The position numbers and the translations under genes are program-made. Under the pieces are notes generated by a model that searched no databases, was not told where the DNA came from, and saw only the letters and a list, made by a program, of their open reading frames with translations. From the NCBI GenBank assembly GCA_035236585.1, contig CP141136.1, positions 30,224,449-30,288,448 of the forward strand: 64,000 bases of DNA, in the 5' to 3' direction. How positions within the stretch are numbered: the first letter of the stretch is position 1; the number at the start of each line of letters is the position of its first letter. Positions 1 through 12,400 of this stretch are shown here, piece after piece. The DNA comes from Warburgia ugandensis (Eukaryota; Streptophyta; Magnoliopsida; Canellales; Canellaceae).

Positions 1-1040
1 ATATCATTTCACAGCCTGCATGAGCCCTTGCTCGGTAGCTACCTCTATGAGTGACATAGTTGCTGGTTTCTGTTTCTTACTTGTCCATGTTATTGAGTTA
101 TCATCAATGAAGGTACATTGGCTGGAAGTACTGCTTATATGGTTGATTGCCACTATAATCCCCATCAGAAGATCCAGTAACGTGATATATTCGGATGGTT
201 TACACATTTCTTTTCTCTGCGGCACCCATCGAGAACCTCAATATCTTGAGTGCAGCTTCCGAATGTGGTTGTCTTTGAGAATTCATGAACTGAATAATTG
301 CCCATAAATGTCAGGTGACTAATAGTGAGGCAAATCCTCTTCCAACCCAGTCTTTCATACGTTTGATACCTACACTCTTTCCCTCTGTCAAACTTTGACT
401 TTTATATTAGGATCAAGTGGTGTTTCAAGTTTCAACTGGTTTTGTTCCAACAATCCTCTCTCTTCAAGCAATTGATTGCATGTAAACATTGTAATAAATT
501 AATAGCATCACTCAAGTGAGTAACTTCAATACCCAGAAATAACCTCAACTGGTTGAAGTTTTGGTCTATGCATGTTTGGTTGCGCTTTTGTGACAATTCC
601 GCTGGTGTCACTTCTTGTAATAATAATCTCATCCGCATATATTTCCAAGATGATTATATTTGTAACCTACTTCCATACAGAAATGGAGTGATTTAAAATG
701 TGCCCTCTTAAAAACCTAGGTCAACAAACTTGTCAAATGGAAGACCTTGGAGGCAGTTGGAGCCCATATATAAACTTCTTTAATGAGCATATTTTATCTG
801 ATTATGCCAGAACAGAAAGCATTGGGTATATTCCGTATGAACTTCTTCCTAATCTCCAATAAAGGAATGCATTCTTTATGTCTATGTAAAGGCCAAACAT
901 TGTACTTACGAATATACCTAAATATGGAGGAGTTAAGATTAAAGAGTTCTGAACAAATGTCTGGGTATAGCCTTCTGCAACAAGTCTAGCATGTATCTGT
1001 GCTCTGTTTCCTTCTTGATTATATTTTGTGGCATGCAAGA
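1..1040 (-). pseudogene. Ty1/copia pol remnant (reverse transcriptase to RNase H)
   Basis: Three separated reading frames on the minus strand follow copia pol order. At 802-1038 there is ARLVAEGYTQT followed by DIKNAFL, the start of the copia reverse transcriptase. At 432-638 there is LFLGIEVTH and a following segment like the region after the catalytic box. At 4-225 there is ITWTSKKQKP, the RNase H segment. The frames are broken by shifts and stops, so this is dead. It probably continues left of the window. It probably sits in an intron of the WD40 gene that follows on the opposite strand. Confidence 0.8.
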
Positions 1041-1637
1041 ACCAACTGCTTATTTACTTAGGAGAATTGTGGTGGGTTCCCATGTACCATGTCTTTCTTA
1101 GGCAACAATTGGAAGAGCAAGAGCAAAGTTGGGTACAAGCATGATAAATGTGTAGAAAGTACACATAATTAACAATTAGTTATGTAATCAGTACCTTGGT
1201 GTAAAAAACAAGTAGAGCAGATGGATCCTCAAACAGGGGTTGATGTGTGTTGGGTCGAGTGGCAGATTAGCAACTGCATGCCTGAGCAGGTTTTCCAAGG
1301 AGGACCATCACCCGAAGTTTCCATCAAGGAAGGTGCATTAGTAGCAATTTGAAAAGGTATAAAAAAAAATATTGCAACTTGAAAAGGTTAATAAGTGGAC
1401 GAAGATGGGATGACATCAGAAGGCTCCCTGAAGTAAAGAGACAAGATCAACATCAATTGTTTTCCCTTTTGAAGAACAGGAGGTCTTCCAAGAAGGTCAT
1501 ATGTGCAGTTTCTGGTGACATCTAGGATATGGACAACGGTAGTAATACCCTTTCAATGGTACGAAACAACAATTATGCATTTAACTGAAAAAGGCTAGAA
1601 CTTACCCGTATTTGGCCAGGGAGCCTTCTGATGTATG

Positions 1638-1736
1638 CGCCTTACCTTGCATTTTTGCAAGAGGTTGTTTTCATGCCTTGAACCTGTGACCTCAGGGTCA
1701 CACGATGACAACTTTACCGTTGTGCCAAGGCTCCCC
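1638..1736 (-). mobile_element. Truncated Au-type SINE (5' head only)
   Basis: Read on the minus strand this is the tRNA-derived head of an Au SINE: GGAGCCTTGGCACAACGG, then the B-box-like part (TGACCCTGAGGTCACAGGTT), then the conserved stretch around CTCTTGCAAAAATGCAAGG. The 3' half seen in the copy at 20362-20542 is absent. No target-site duplication was found. Confidence 0.75.
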
Positions 1737-1753
1737 TGTTATTAAGTTTCCTA

Positions 1754-2660
1754 ATGGTCTTTATTATTCCAATATATATTCTTGATCTTCTCAAGTGCAC
1801 CAACATGCTAGAATTAAGGCCATTGAATATGCCTATGACTCTCTCTACAAAGCTCTTTAAGTTTGATGGACATACTATGACGGATCCGTCTCTTTATAGG
1901 AGCACAACTGGGGTACTCCAATATGTGATTCTCACAAGACCAGACCTAGCATTTGCAGTAAACCAAGTTTATTAACTTATGCAAAATCCATCTGACACAC
2001 ATTGGCAAGCTTTTAAGAGGATACTTTGGAATCTAAAACATTCTCTATCTCATAGCTTGTTCATTTTTAAGTCCTCTTACTCTGGATTTCAAGTCTTTCG
2101 AATGCAGACTAGACCAGTTGTTTGGATGATAGAAAATCAACTATTTTTTATGTGGTTTACCTAGTCTCTAAACTTATTTCTTGGTCTGTTAGAAAGCAAT
2201 CAACAATTGCACGACCATCTACAAGATCAAAATACCATGCTCTAGCAAATTTGCTACAACAGAGACAGTGTGGGTTCAATCCCTACTACAAGAATTGGGT
2301 ATTTGAAATCAAGCTGCCATGTTCTTTGATGTGACAATCTTGGAGCAACATATCTTATTGCCAATCCTCTCTTCCATGCTCGCAACAAGCACATCAAGGT
2401 AAATTTTTTTTCACGATCTGGTCTCTCATGGAGTAGATTACATATATCTTTAAAAAGCCACTCACCTTCAATCTTTTTCAGATTTTAAGAGACAAGTTGA
2501 ATGTTCAAGCACTTGCTTTTCCACTTGAGGGGGCGTATTAGTATATCTATGGTTTTGTATTTATGTTAGTCTCTAATTGTTTTTACACACACACTATTAT
2601 AAATACAAGTCCTTGCCACTCTTTCAATCAGGAGGGTGCATTCAAGTTTCAATATACCTA
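1754..2660 (+). pseudogene. Ty1/copia pol C-terminus, polypurine tract and LTR start
   Basis: Plus-strand copia debris, opposite in orientation to the fragment at 1-1040. Visible in order: YRSTTGVLQYVILTRPDLAF (1754-1975, end of the reverse transcriptase region), NPSDTHWQAFKRIL (1979 on), the RNase H part DDRKSTIFY and SWSVRKQSTIARPSTRSKY (2122-2334), then a decayed RNase H tail in another frame to about 2400. A polypurine tract TTGAGGGGG at about 2526 is followed by an LTR-like segment with TATAAATAC near 2598. Several frameshifts make it non-coding. Confidence 0.8.
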
Positions 2661-2904
2661 AGCATGGGGTCAAAATTTGGTGAAGAGCAGTCAATTGTTG
2701 GTTTGTTGGATATCCTGAATGCTTAAAGGTTACTGTTTGTGTGGTAGACCAGATGAGGCAGAAGAAGTCATTTTCGAGAGCAGAGTTATTAAGTTGGATG
2801 ACAATTCTTTTCTTAGTTGGAGTAACAAGAAGCCTAAGTAGGTTATTGAGCCAATATCATCAAAAGTTAGGAGATAGAAGTTCCTCCTAGACTTGACAGA
2901 CCAA

Positions 2905-3180
2905 TGTTAGACATATAACTATTATTGGTGTACTACCTATCAGCTTAAGCTTTTAGGTTGAATGGCAAAGCAACATGGTATCAGAGGCTTACTGGCCTAG
3001 AGGTTGTGAGTTTGAGTCCGAGACTTCCATATTAATTCCCAATGCAAGGTAGATGAGCCTGTGCTTGGGTCCATATGTAAGAGCCAAAAGGGCCTTCCTC
3101 GTGGAGAGTGTGTTAGACATACATATTGCTGGCCCACTACCTATCAACTTAGGCTCATAGGTTGAATGGCAAACCAATAA
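2905..3180 (+). mobile_element. TRIM-like terminal-repeat retrotransposon in miniature
   Basis: Two short direct repeats of about 70 bp begin TGTTAGACATA (2905 and 3111) and end in GGTTGAATGGCAAA. Directly after the first is TGGTATCAGAGG (2976-2987), complementary to the 3' end of initiator methionine tRNA, the primer-binding site used by TRIMs. A purine-rich GTGGAGAGTG lies just before the second repeat. ACCAA occurs on both sides (2900-2904 and just after GGCAA near 3172), a possible target duplication. The interior is only about 135 bp and codes for nothing. Exact LTR ends are uncertain by a few bases. Confidence 0.75.
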
Positions 3181-3856
3181 ACAAAAGGATTGAGAAGGTT
3201 AGTTAGGGGAGATGTTTGCAGCACTTACCTTGGGGGACTGTTTCCTGTTGAGCATGATGTCAAATGTTGCAGACCTAGCTAGTTTCGAAGGTTCAATTAA
3301 ATGCAAGTGACTCACAATTATGGATAAAAGCACAGCTAGATGAAATAAGTTCCATGAATAAGAAAAGAACTATGGAAATTGGTAGACTTGCCATATTATT
3401 GCAAACCAAATGGGTGTAAATTGATATTCAAGAGAGAATATTCTTATAGGTATTCAACTTCCAATTTTTTTTCCTAGGATTGAGATTTTGATAGATAGAG
3501 AAAAAGTATATTGGCTAAAGCTGCTCCGATCAAGTAGAGAAGGTATTTGCTCCTACAGTTTCAAAGAATTATGTTATTTTCTGAATTATAAGCATGAATA
3601 TTGGATGTGCCTCTTTTGAAGAGACAAAGGGTTATGTAATGAGGAAGGCTCGTAGTCATCAGTTGACCATAGTAGCTAGGTAATTCTTGTCCATGTTGAT
3701 ACCGGAAACATGGGATTTGGATTTATTACTTGCTTAGCCTGCCTGAAGAGAATTTGTTTCTACTGTGATGAGCTAAACCAAAGGCCTTTCTAATTTTGTT
3801 ATCCTTTGTTTCAAAGCTAGTTCTTAGTTATTTCTAACAAGGAATTTTCTCAATAG

Positions 3857-6800
3857 GTTAGGGTCTGGGACGTAGCTGCATCATCCAGTTCTCGTTCCTC
3901 ATGCTGTGTAGGAATGACATCTTTTCATGGTGCACCAGTTGGAATGAAATGCCATGAAAATTTATGCTATGTTGCTGTTGGATCTTCAGTTACTGCAATT
4001 GACTTGAGAACAATGCGAAAGGTTTCTATTGCAGCCATTCACCAGCCGGAATTATACTCATTTGAGATTCTGCCTTCCAAATCTCTAATATGCACGGGTG
4101 GAACTGACAAGTAAGTACTTAGATTCTGGTGTCGGAGTCTCAACTCAATAAGTATAAATTATCATGCACCAATTCTGGTGCCCATAAGTCACAATAATGT
4201 ATAATTACAATTATAATATTTTTCCAAACCATTAGTAAGTAATTCTTCAACTGTCTGACTTTCGCCAAGATTACTGAACTTTTTCCTTGTACATTAGGTA
4301 TTGTAACTGGTTTCTGTTCCATGTGACAATGAATATTGCTTAACACAAGCTGTTCATTTACGTGCACTTCTTGTGAAATTTCTTACTATCACATCTAGAC
4401 TGTATCTAATGGGACCTTGCGTTATCGTGCTCACACTCATCCTATTTAAAACCTTATGAAGAAATTTTCCTTGTATCTATTAGTATATATTAAAAGTGTT
4501 ATTTCTCTTAATCATTTTATGATGTAAATTTGTTAGTAGTTATTATGTATTCATTCCATTATAGAGCAATCTCTCTCTCTATATTATATACAAGTAAATT
4601 GGATTACTACTGATTCTCCTTTGTCATTTAAAACTAAAGTCAGATATATTCACCCCCTTTCTCCACCATGGTTGCTCCCTTGCTTTCTGGTTATGACTAT
4701 TCTGTGATTAAAATGAACTGACTTGCTTCTCAGAGAAAAACAAACAAGTGCACTGGCCTATGGCAATGACAGGAGATCAGTCTGCTATTGGGGAATATTA
4801 GACAGTCTCTAGTACGGCAACTGTCTAGACTGAATGTGGTAGGCTGCAAATGAATATTTCGCATATGAAAAATGCAGATGAATATAATGCTTGTTACAGG
4901 TTGGAGTGTTTTTATCTGCCTAATGTCTCAAATCTCCGTAGCCTTCTGGAAAAAGGCTAACAGCCTATAACAAAATCTCTCTCTCAAGTCTCTCACAGAT
5001 TTTGTATCCTACTTGCATCCCATTACTGGTACATCTTCCAATTAATTTTAATGTCTAAAACCCAAGGTAATTGTTTGTTCAAGTAAAGAAATCTTCACCA
5101 TGTAATGTGTATCAAGCTACTTACCAATAAAAATATATATCATCTCCTTGGTGCTCCAAGGAATTCTTTGGACATTTGATCTACCGACTGCTCTCAGCCT
5201 GTCACCTGGTATACAACCTTTGGTGTCAAATTACTTAACAGAAGGTACTGATATGCCATTAGTGGGACAAGCAGTGACCCTGAGCTTCTTGTCATGCATC
5301 ATTTTCGTGGGCAATTCAATCTTCTCCAATTCCTTAATATAAAACTGCTATTCTGCCAGGACATAACTTCCTCAGTCATGCTCATATTATTCTCAAGTAT
5401 CAGGATATCATCCACACAATGGTTGAAGGGAAAATAGGATGGCTCACATTAGCCTTATGAAGAACCTGTTCATTTGTTGGTTTGGTGGCATGGTCGCGGC
5501 ACAGGGGTTGGAATGTTCTTCTTCCATAGATAAGAAAGGGCAAATGATAATTTTTAATTTTTCCTGTCAAGATGTCAGTCCAGATAATACTGGTCTGTGG
5601 GAGTTCTCTTAGAGTTTGTCAACCTCCTTAATCTTAGAAAGGGGGAAAGCTAGAGAGGTGCACAAGTGGACTACAAGGAAAATGGATTTCTGATTGATAT
5701 CTGAGAGTCCATCCACTAGATCATCTTACGTGTATTGCTTGCACTCAAGTTGTTCTCCCTACTTGAAACTTCCCCAGTTATGGGTTAGAATTTATAGTAA
5801 CTTTAGCTCCTCAATGGGTATCATGTCTACATAGTGTTGGTGGCATGCATTCCAACTTCGAGATAAATAGTAAAAATATCCATATTACTGACACATTTTA
5901 GTGAAGTAAGAGTGCTCCTAAATGTTCTCTCTTGATGGTGTAAATAAGATATATAATCGTGGAGGAATAATATTGACAGGAAAAAACGTTGTAGCTTGAT
6001 CGGTGTCTAAAGGAGTGTTATAGCTCATCAGTAACTAGTTTCTGTGGCAAAATATATTACCTGTTAATGACTAGTTTGGTTTGACTTGCCATTCCAAAAA
6101 AAAAGAAAAAGTTTAGTTTGACAATCATTATATTACATTCCATCTGCAGTGCCTAAAATTTATTTAGCACTAGTCATGTTTCAAACCACATATGATCTAT
6201 CAACTTCTATCCACGATGAGTCTAATTTGCACAGATGACCAAATACTGAAGTGTTAGCATTAAGTTCCCCACTGCATTTTGATTACTCTTTGGCTGCGGA
6301 TCAAAATTAGGAGAGTGTGTGAGTGATTTGTTTTGTAATTCTAAGCTTGTATAAAAAAAAAAAGAAAAATATCTGTTATTATAACTTTCTACAATCATTT
6401 ATCAAATGCATTGACGTGTTACAGCGCATCTACTCTCGCATGAAAGTAAATGTGCTTGCCTCATGTAAGTGCAGTTATTGCTAATGATATATATTTTTAT
6501 TGGTGTGTCTATGAAGGTGTTCATCTTCTTGACTTCAGTTAGAATGCAACATGGTTTGGTTTTCGCGTAATTCCACTTAAGCAAGGAGGATTGCAACCCC
6601 TCTTTCTCAAGCTGCTCTGAATCATCCAAGTCACTGCATTCATTTTCGGTCCCAATTTGATATTTTATTTGATGAACAAAATTTCTTTCCTCATGCAGAG
6701 CGATGCTATGGGATATCAGAAGAAACCAAGATAAAACCAAACCTGTGGCTGATCTGGATGGTCACGTTGGTCATGTAACTCATTTACACATGGATCCATA

Positions 6801-7071
6801 CAAGGTTGTCACTGGTGGACCAGAGGATTCATATGTTAAGATTTGGGACATTGATACTGGTAATCAAACCAATACTTTGGCATGCTCCATCTTGGAACTC
6901 CCAGAGTTTGGCTTTGGCTTGTCAGCCATGGCAGTGAATGGATGTCGAATTGTGACCAGTGGTTCTGGTGAACCGGGCCTTGCATATTTTAGGGACTTCA
7001 CCAGCTCTTCCCGTCCAGTTTCTTTGCATGAGTTCAATCCTTCTTCCAGGTTTTGGGAGGAACAACTTTGA
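3857..7071 (+). CDS. WD40-repeat protein, 3'-terminal two exons (F-box/WD40-like family)
   Basis: Exon A is 3857-4110 (acceptor CAATAG, donor GTAAGT) and exon B is 6699-7071 (acceptor ATGCAG), ending in TGA. The 2588-bp intron is spliced in frame and rebuilds the WD unit ICTGGTDKAMLWDIRR. Further repeat signatures are VRVWDV at the start of exon A and VVTGGPEDSYVKIWDIDTG in exon B, so at least three beta-propeller blades are visible; such propellers bind protein partners. The C-terminus reads SRFWEEQL. The layout resembles plant F-box/WD40 substrate receptors of SCF ubiquitin ligases (At5g21040 or At3g52030 type), but no F-box exon is visible, so this is inference. Upstream exons must lie left of the window, or beyond the copia/TRIM debris at 1-3200. 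A GT immediately after TTCTTCCAG (about 7049) could serve as an alternative donor. Confidence 0.75.
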
Positions 7072-8772
7072 AACTTGTGTTCTCCTATTACTTGGCAACC
7101 AAAGAAAAACTGTCACTGTTTATGTTAGTGTGTCCTTCGTTGCAGGGTGATATATTTGGAAGCATTAATGATGAAAGAACATATTTTCCCCCCAAAAACC
7201 CCCCCCCGCCCCCACAACAAAAAAAATAAAAAATAAAAAAATGATGGAAGAATATGTTTGTATATAGCATCTACTCAACGACCCTGTGCAGGAATACCAC
7301 GGCCTTGTCAGAGGTTCCATGGTAAGCATGGAGGTCCTCGTTCATCGAGTGGATGGAGTGGGAGCATACCGCAAATCTCGTATATTAATTTCACTTGAAA
7401 AGGAGTGTTCGTTGCCTATCCAGCGTGTGCCAAGGCAAATGAATAGATTGAATTGCTGAAAGATGGTTGCCATTTTAACTATTTTCCTAGCACTGATCTG
7501 AGGAGCTGTGGGTACAATATCGGCTTCCTGTACAAGTTAAACCTTAAATGGAAGGTTCTTTGATATGTGAGATAGGGAACGAAAATTATAGATCACTCAT
7601 TAAGCTTAAATTGGCAATGGGATTTATACATTATCTCTACAATCGACAAGAGAGAAATGAAAGAAGTTGATGTGTAGGCAGTGACGAGTTTTTAAGAATA
7701 CGTCCAAAGATTGAACAGTGAAAGCATGGATTTTCTTGATTGTCGGCTCATGATAAAGGCACGAGGTGTTCAAGCTATTCTTCAGCATTGCGAGGTTGGA
7801 CCTTTCTTTAGTACGAAGCTGTGGAGGTGTTATGACAGTGATGAAGGACATGAAACGGTGGGAAGCTGCCACTTGGCACTGTTGGGGTAGTATGACTCCT
7901 ACCCTTTCCATCATTTTTTTGCGGGTTCTACTTCATTAAGCCTACGCAGGTCGAGCAAATTGGGAATGTGCTGAGGCTGTTGTCAGGGAGATTTGCCGCC
8001 TTCAGGTTGACAAGCACACCTGGGGGTACTTCGAGACTTAATTTCACTTATTTCCACAGTTAACTACCGGTCACCTGGCTGGAGGATATTTACCTCATCA
8101 TGTTCACATCATATAAAACAGAGTGCTCATTCGTAGTCAATGCATTCAGTGTTACATAAGCTACACTTAGTTGCTGCACTCGACTTTTGCGCTACCCTAG
8201 AGGGCCATTTACCAAGGAATTCTTCTCTCATATTTCGTCGTTTACACTTGTGTGCTTGTTGTAATCCTGAAACTCAATTTATATGCGACTGAACAAATTG
8301 CAGCTAACCTTGATAAATTAATAGCGCTGAGATTAAAGATTTCTTATACTTCTACGTAGGCACTGTCTTATTGAGAACCCTTGGTGATTTAATGTTATAT
8401 GGGAGCTTATGGTTTTTATTGTTTAAGACAACCTATTATTCGTATTATTTTAGTAAGGTTTGGCATAGGGCTGTTTCTCATACCTTTTCTGCTGCTCGAA
8501 TATATATTTAAGTATATACTGGACCTTTGATGGAAATTGTGAAAATATATTTTCCGATTATCTTGAGATTATTAGTTTAACATGGCGATCTAAGTTGGGA
8601 GCGGACATATTTTAATTTACTGCAAGTATTACCTTATTGAAGTTTAACTATGTTCTCTCTTGATCTGCTGTTGGAACTGAATAATGACACATAATAGTTG
8701 TTAGTTTACTTGGTTGTTTACACCCTCAACGTATGATTATTTATTGTCAAACTCTCAAAGAGTGTAACCAAA
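7072..8772. other. 3' flank of the WD40 gene, no further gene recognised
   Basis: It contains the presumed 3' UTR and downstream spacer. A homopolymeric C and A stretch lies at 7190-7240. A more complex block at 7290-7440 begins after TGTGCAG and could be an alternative 3' UTR exon, but no homology was recognised. The reading frames here are short and lack known motifs. Confidence 0.5.
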
Positions 8773-9410
8773 ATGACCTGGAATCCTCCTGTTGGTTTTA
8801 TCAAGTTGAGTTTCGACAGTGCCTCTTCCTGGAGTCTTGGGATTTCTGGTTTGGGTAGCATTTTCAGAACTCACAATGGGGTAGTGTGGATGGATTTCTC
8901 GGGTCCTTTGCCTGTAGGTGACTCACATCAGGCTGAGATTCAAGCTGCAGTTTATGGTATCTCTATTTGCAGAGATTTCGGATTGATCAACATCATTGTT
9001 GAAGGTGATTCTGCAAAGGATCCTCCTTGGAGATTTTGGCTTCTGCTGGCTAAAATCGGGAATTGGGTGGATCAATTGCAGGTTCAGTTTAAGCACATCA
9101 AAAGGTCTACTGACTCTGGTGCAGACGAACTTGCAAAAAGGATCTCAGCTGGCTTACATTACAGAGTTTTTTCTGATCCTCTGTTTTTCTGGGTTCGTTT
9201 GTTTGCTGTGGTGTTTTCTAAGTATTTGTGCTATAGGGGGATCTCGCCTTTTTGTTCCTGGATCGTTGGATCTATTGTTTTGCGCTCTCTAGCCTTCATT
9301 GGTGCTGCATTTTATTGATTTGTTGATCAGGCTTCGTTTAATCAGCTACCATTCAAAAAAAAGAAAAAAAAGAGAAGAAGAAGAAGAAGAAGCATAAGAA
9401 GAAGTAGAAA
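8773..9410 (+). mobile_element. 5'-truncated LINE (non-LTR) 3' end with RNase H domain
   Basis: The frame 8773-9318 begins MTWNPPVGFIKLSFDSAS and continues with SGPLPVGDSHQAEIQAAVYG, IIVEGDSA and DSGADELAKR. This is the plant LINE-type RNase H fold (RVT_3). The four acidic positions expected for catalysis are visible: FDSA, AEIQ, GDSA and GADEL. A following hydrophobic tail is not typical and may be read-through. An A-rich tail grading into (GAA)n at 9354-9400 fits target-primed insertion. No endonuclease or reverse transcriptase is present, so it is a truncated copy and not a host gene. Confidence 0.75.
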
Positions 9411-12400
9411 CTGTTTGGGACGTACACAACAAATGCTGAACAACTACCTAAAATGCAAAATGGTGAAGGGCAAGCTAAATTACAACAACCATAAGATAAT
9501 CAAGGGGAAAACATAAAACCCACCAACTTACAGGGATGTTTCTAAGATAGAGGAAAAATCCACTGGATAATCTCCTGCCAAACTTCCATTATGAAATGGT
9601 ATTACAAGATTTCTTCTTCTAAGTAAAAATTTGAAGGTACACGAGAATGAAGATATCACCCAAATAATGGATGGGATACCAAGAAACCATTCAAGAATAA
9701 CTTCTTGAAGGATGGATTCGTATTCTTCCTCTTCTTATCAATTAATAGGACAACCCAAAGATCTAGGAGATGGCCCTTCTTCTCCACTACGAGAATGGAT
9801 AAGTAGAACCAGGCGATCCTCTCTTCTTCTCCATCAAGAGAGTATCATTGAAAGAAAACCTTCTCCTTCTCTGAAGAGAATAACATAGAAAAGAAAAAAA
9901 AAATCTAACTTAAGTTGGAGAGAGAAAACTCTTATGGGACTTTCATTTTCTCTAGTCTTACCCACTTCAAATTTAGGTAGTAGGGCCTATGACTTATGAG
10001 TCTGGACCCAAAGGTTCACCGTTCATCTAACACGAAACATGCTGCAGCTCACATTGGTCTTCTTTCTCTTTTCTATGAGAAGTATCGTATTTCTTATTGT
10101 TGCCAATTATAATTTTATGAGCATGCGAGGATCAATATAACTGTCATTTGGTTTGAGAAAAATAAATAGCGCTCTCCCTATACTTGCAATGTCTGTAATG
10201 CTAGATGATGCTTTTCCCGTGGCTTTGGAGGAAAATCAGTTTTATCATTTGATCGGTAAGTTCGGCATTTTGGATCTCTATGCGCCAGACAGAAACTATT
10301 AGTATTTAAAGAAAAACATACATAAAGAAAGGTTTCACTATTAAAACATGGGACTGCCAATATCATTGTCCTTATAACCCTTGGAAAAGAAAATGAGAAT
10401 CATGTTTCTATACACACCTTGGTTCTCTTAAATTGAACGGAAAAGGATCCCACTTTAATTGCATTTTTTCTCATGCTAGTGAAGAGAAACTTCCCACAAG
10501 TTAAATAAAGACTAATTCTTAGGACATCCTTTCACATGGCTAGATAAAAGGCTGATCCAATGAAGAAAAGAGACGGTTCTTCTTTATTTAGAAAATTAGA
10601 AAGAAACTTCAAAAGAATTATATGCCTTGATACTTAATGGAGATAGAGGTAGTGTTGGATCATTGAAGGCAATGACAATCAGGAAAATTATATTTGCTTG
10701 ACAGTGATAAAGTGATAAAAGTTAAGTCATTAACCAAAATTTTGGACTTTTGCAGTTGTAATGCGCGTGGGTGGAGGATGGCGGCAATGCAATAGGGCTA
10801 TAGAAACTTCCGTTTTGACTGTTGGAGGATGGCAGCTAAAATCTTCTCTAATTCAACTTATGAATGTTCACTTGATCATATGGAGAGGTGTGGTTCCAAG
10901 AGCCAGGGATGGGGGTGGATGGTATACTAGGCCTTCTTGGAAAATGAACTCGTCAGCTTAAAAGGGATAATCAAAGTCAAGGTGATGAGTGGAAGATTTT
11001 TTATATTCAAAACTCACTGGAATAATCTTTGAAACACCTATAGGATGTAAGCAGATCTTTGAATGCGACTAAAAGAACTTAGCATATAAAAAGCTTCAAA
11101 TGAATTTTATCAAGTACTTTGAAGATGAATGTTAAAGCTCAATGAAAAATGATGCAAAATAGTATGTAAACAATTAAAGCAACAAATGATGAAAGACAAT
11201 CAAAAGGTATATGGATTTTATAGAGGTTCAACCTGCCAACTAAGATATCTGCTTCCTCACTCTCAAGGATATCCTTTCCTTTAGTTTTCACTAATCCTTG
11301 TAAGACTATACATCCCAAGTTGAAACAGTACTTGGATACTCAAGTTTAAGCATTCACACAACTCAATCCCAATACAAAGATGGAACAACAATTTCCTAAG
11401 AGAGACACTGCTCTTACAACCAAAAACACAGTAATAGAATGAGAAAATGGCTCATTTTTATAAAATACAATCCAAAAACAAAAAATAATAGAGAGAAGAG
11501 AAGATTTACAACACAAAAGTTAGAAAGAATTATGTTGGAGAGCTTGAATGTAGATGAAAGCTTGAAGGCTTGAGCTTGTTCGAAGTGATTTCTCTTTCAA
11601 TTCCTTGATTAGTCTTTCAGTGGATTGGAAAAAATCAAAATGAAGCTAATATCCACATCCCCTTGGGTTGGTAGAAACACTCATCTTTTATTTTACAAAT
11701 ATGCTGTAATTGTTTTGGCCTTTTAACAAAACATGTTCAATCGTCAGTGACCTTCTCCAATTGGCTAACATGAGTATCGATTTTTATCTTCTACTTTCAG
11801 AACAACCAAAACGATTGACGTAAGACATATGTTGTTGCTATCACGACTTTGAAACAAAATTAGCCTAAAGATTGTTGCGCAAGATTAGTAGCAATTGTTT
11901 TTTCAATAGTGGTGGAGAGTTCATTGAGAAAGAGTACCTTATGGTAGAATATGAGCGCCATGGTTCTTAAAGGATATAAGGTAGAAACCAACCCACTAAA
12001 CAAGGGGATCAATGATTGCATGAATAACAATTGAAGATTTTCCTATCTGCCAGGACAGCAGTAGCCCTGTTATAATCAACTAGAAAGAGAAAATAGATGA
12101 CACTGAATCAAGACCGAATCCAGCAATTTAGAGCTTGCTAGATGAGTTCAAGGGAAAAGTTGTAGATCTACCAATGCCAGCAGGCTCTTGATGATCCGAC
12201 GAATTACTTGATGCCCACGATGATAAGCAATTAAAACAAGACGCACAATGATTTTATAATATACACACACATATAGTAAGAAGATGGGAAAGAACTTATC
12301 GAATTGAAAGAAACCGAGGCACGTTGTCACTGTCCATGCGACAAAATTTGGGCCCCACTTCCGCACAATGGTTGCTCAGATGAATGCCTCCAAGATACAA

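Noticed and set aside
2785..2840. LDDNSFLSWSNKKPK on the plus strand, resembling the copia RNase H segment
   Set aside because: Only about 18 residues match and stops follow at once; possible further copia debris but too short to annotate.
5148..5450. Frames in the WD40 intron, including CVDDILI on the minus strand at about 5410
   Set aside because: A YVDD-like heptapeptide alone does not establish a reverse transcriptase; no flanking motifs were found.
7624..7914. 96-codon minus-strand frame downstream of the WD40 gene
   Set aside because: No motif, no plausible splice context, and antisense to the probable 3' region of the gene.
10761..10961. Frame starting MRVGGGWRQCN
   Set aside because: Repeats of GGGW/GGW come from local GTGGAGGATGG words; no homology or exon signals.
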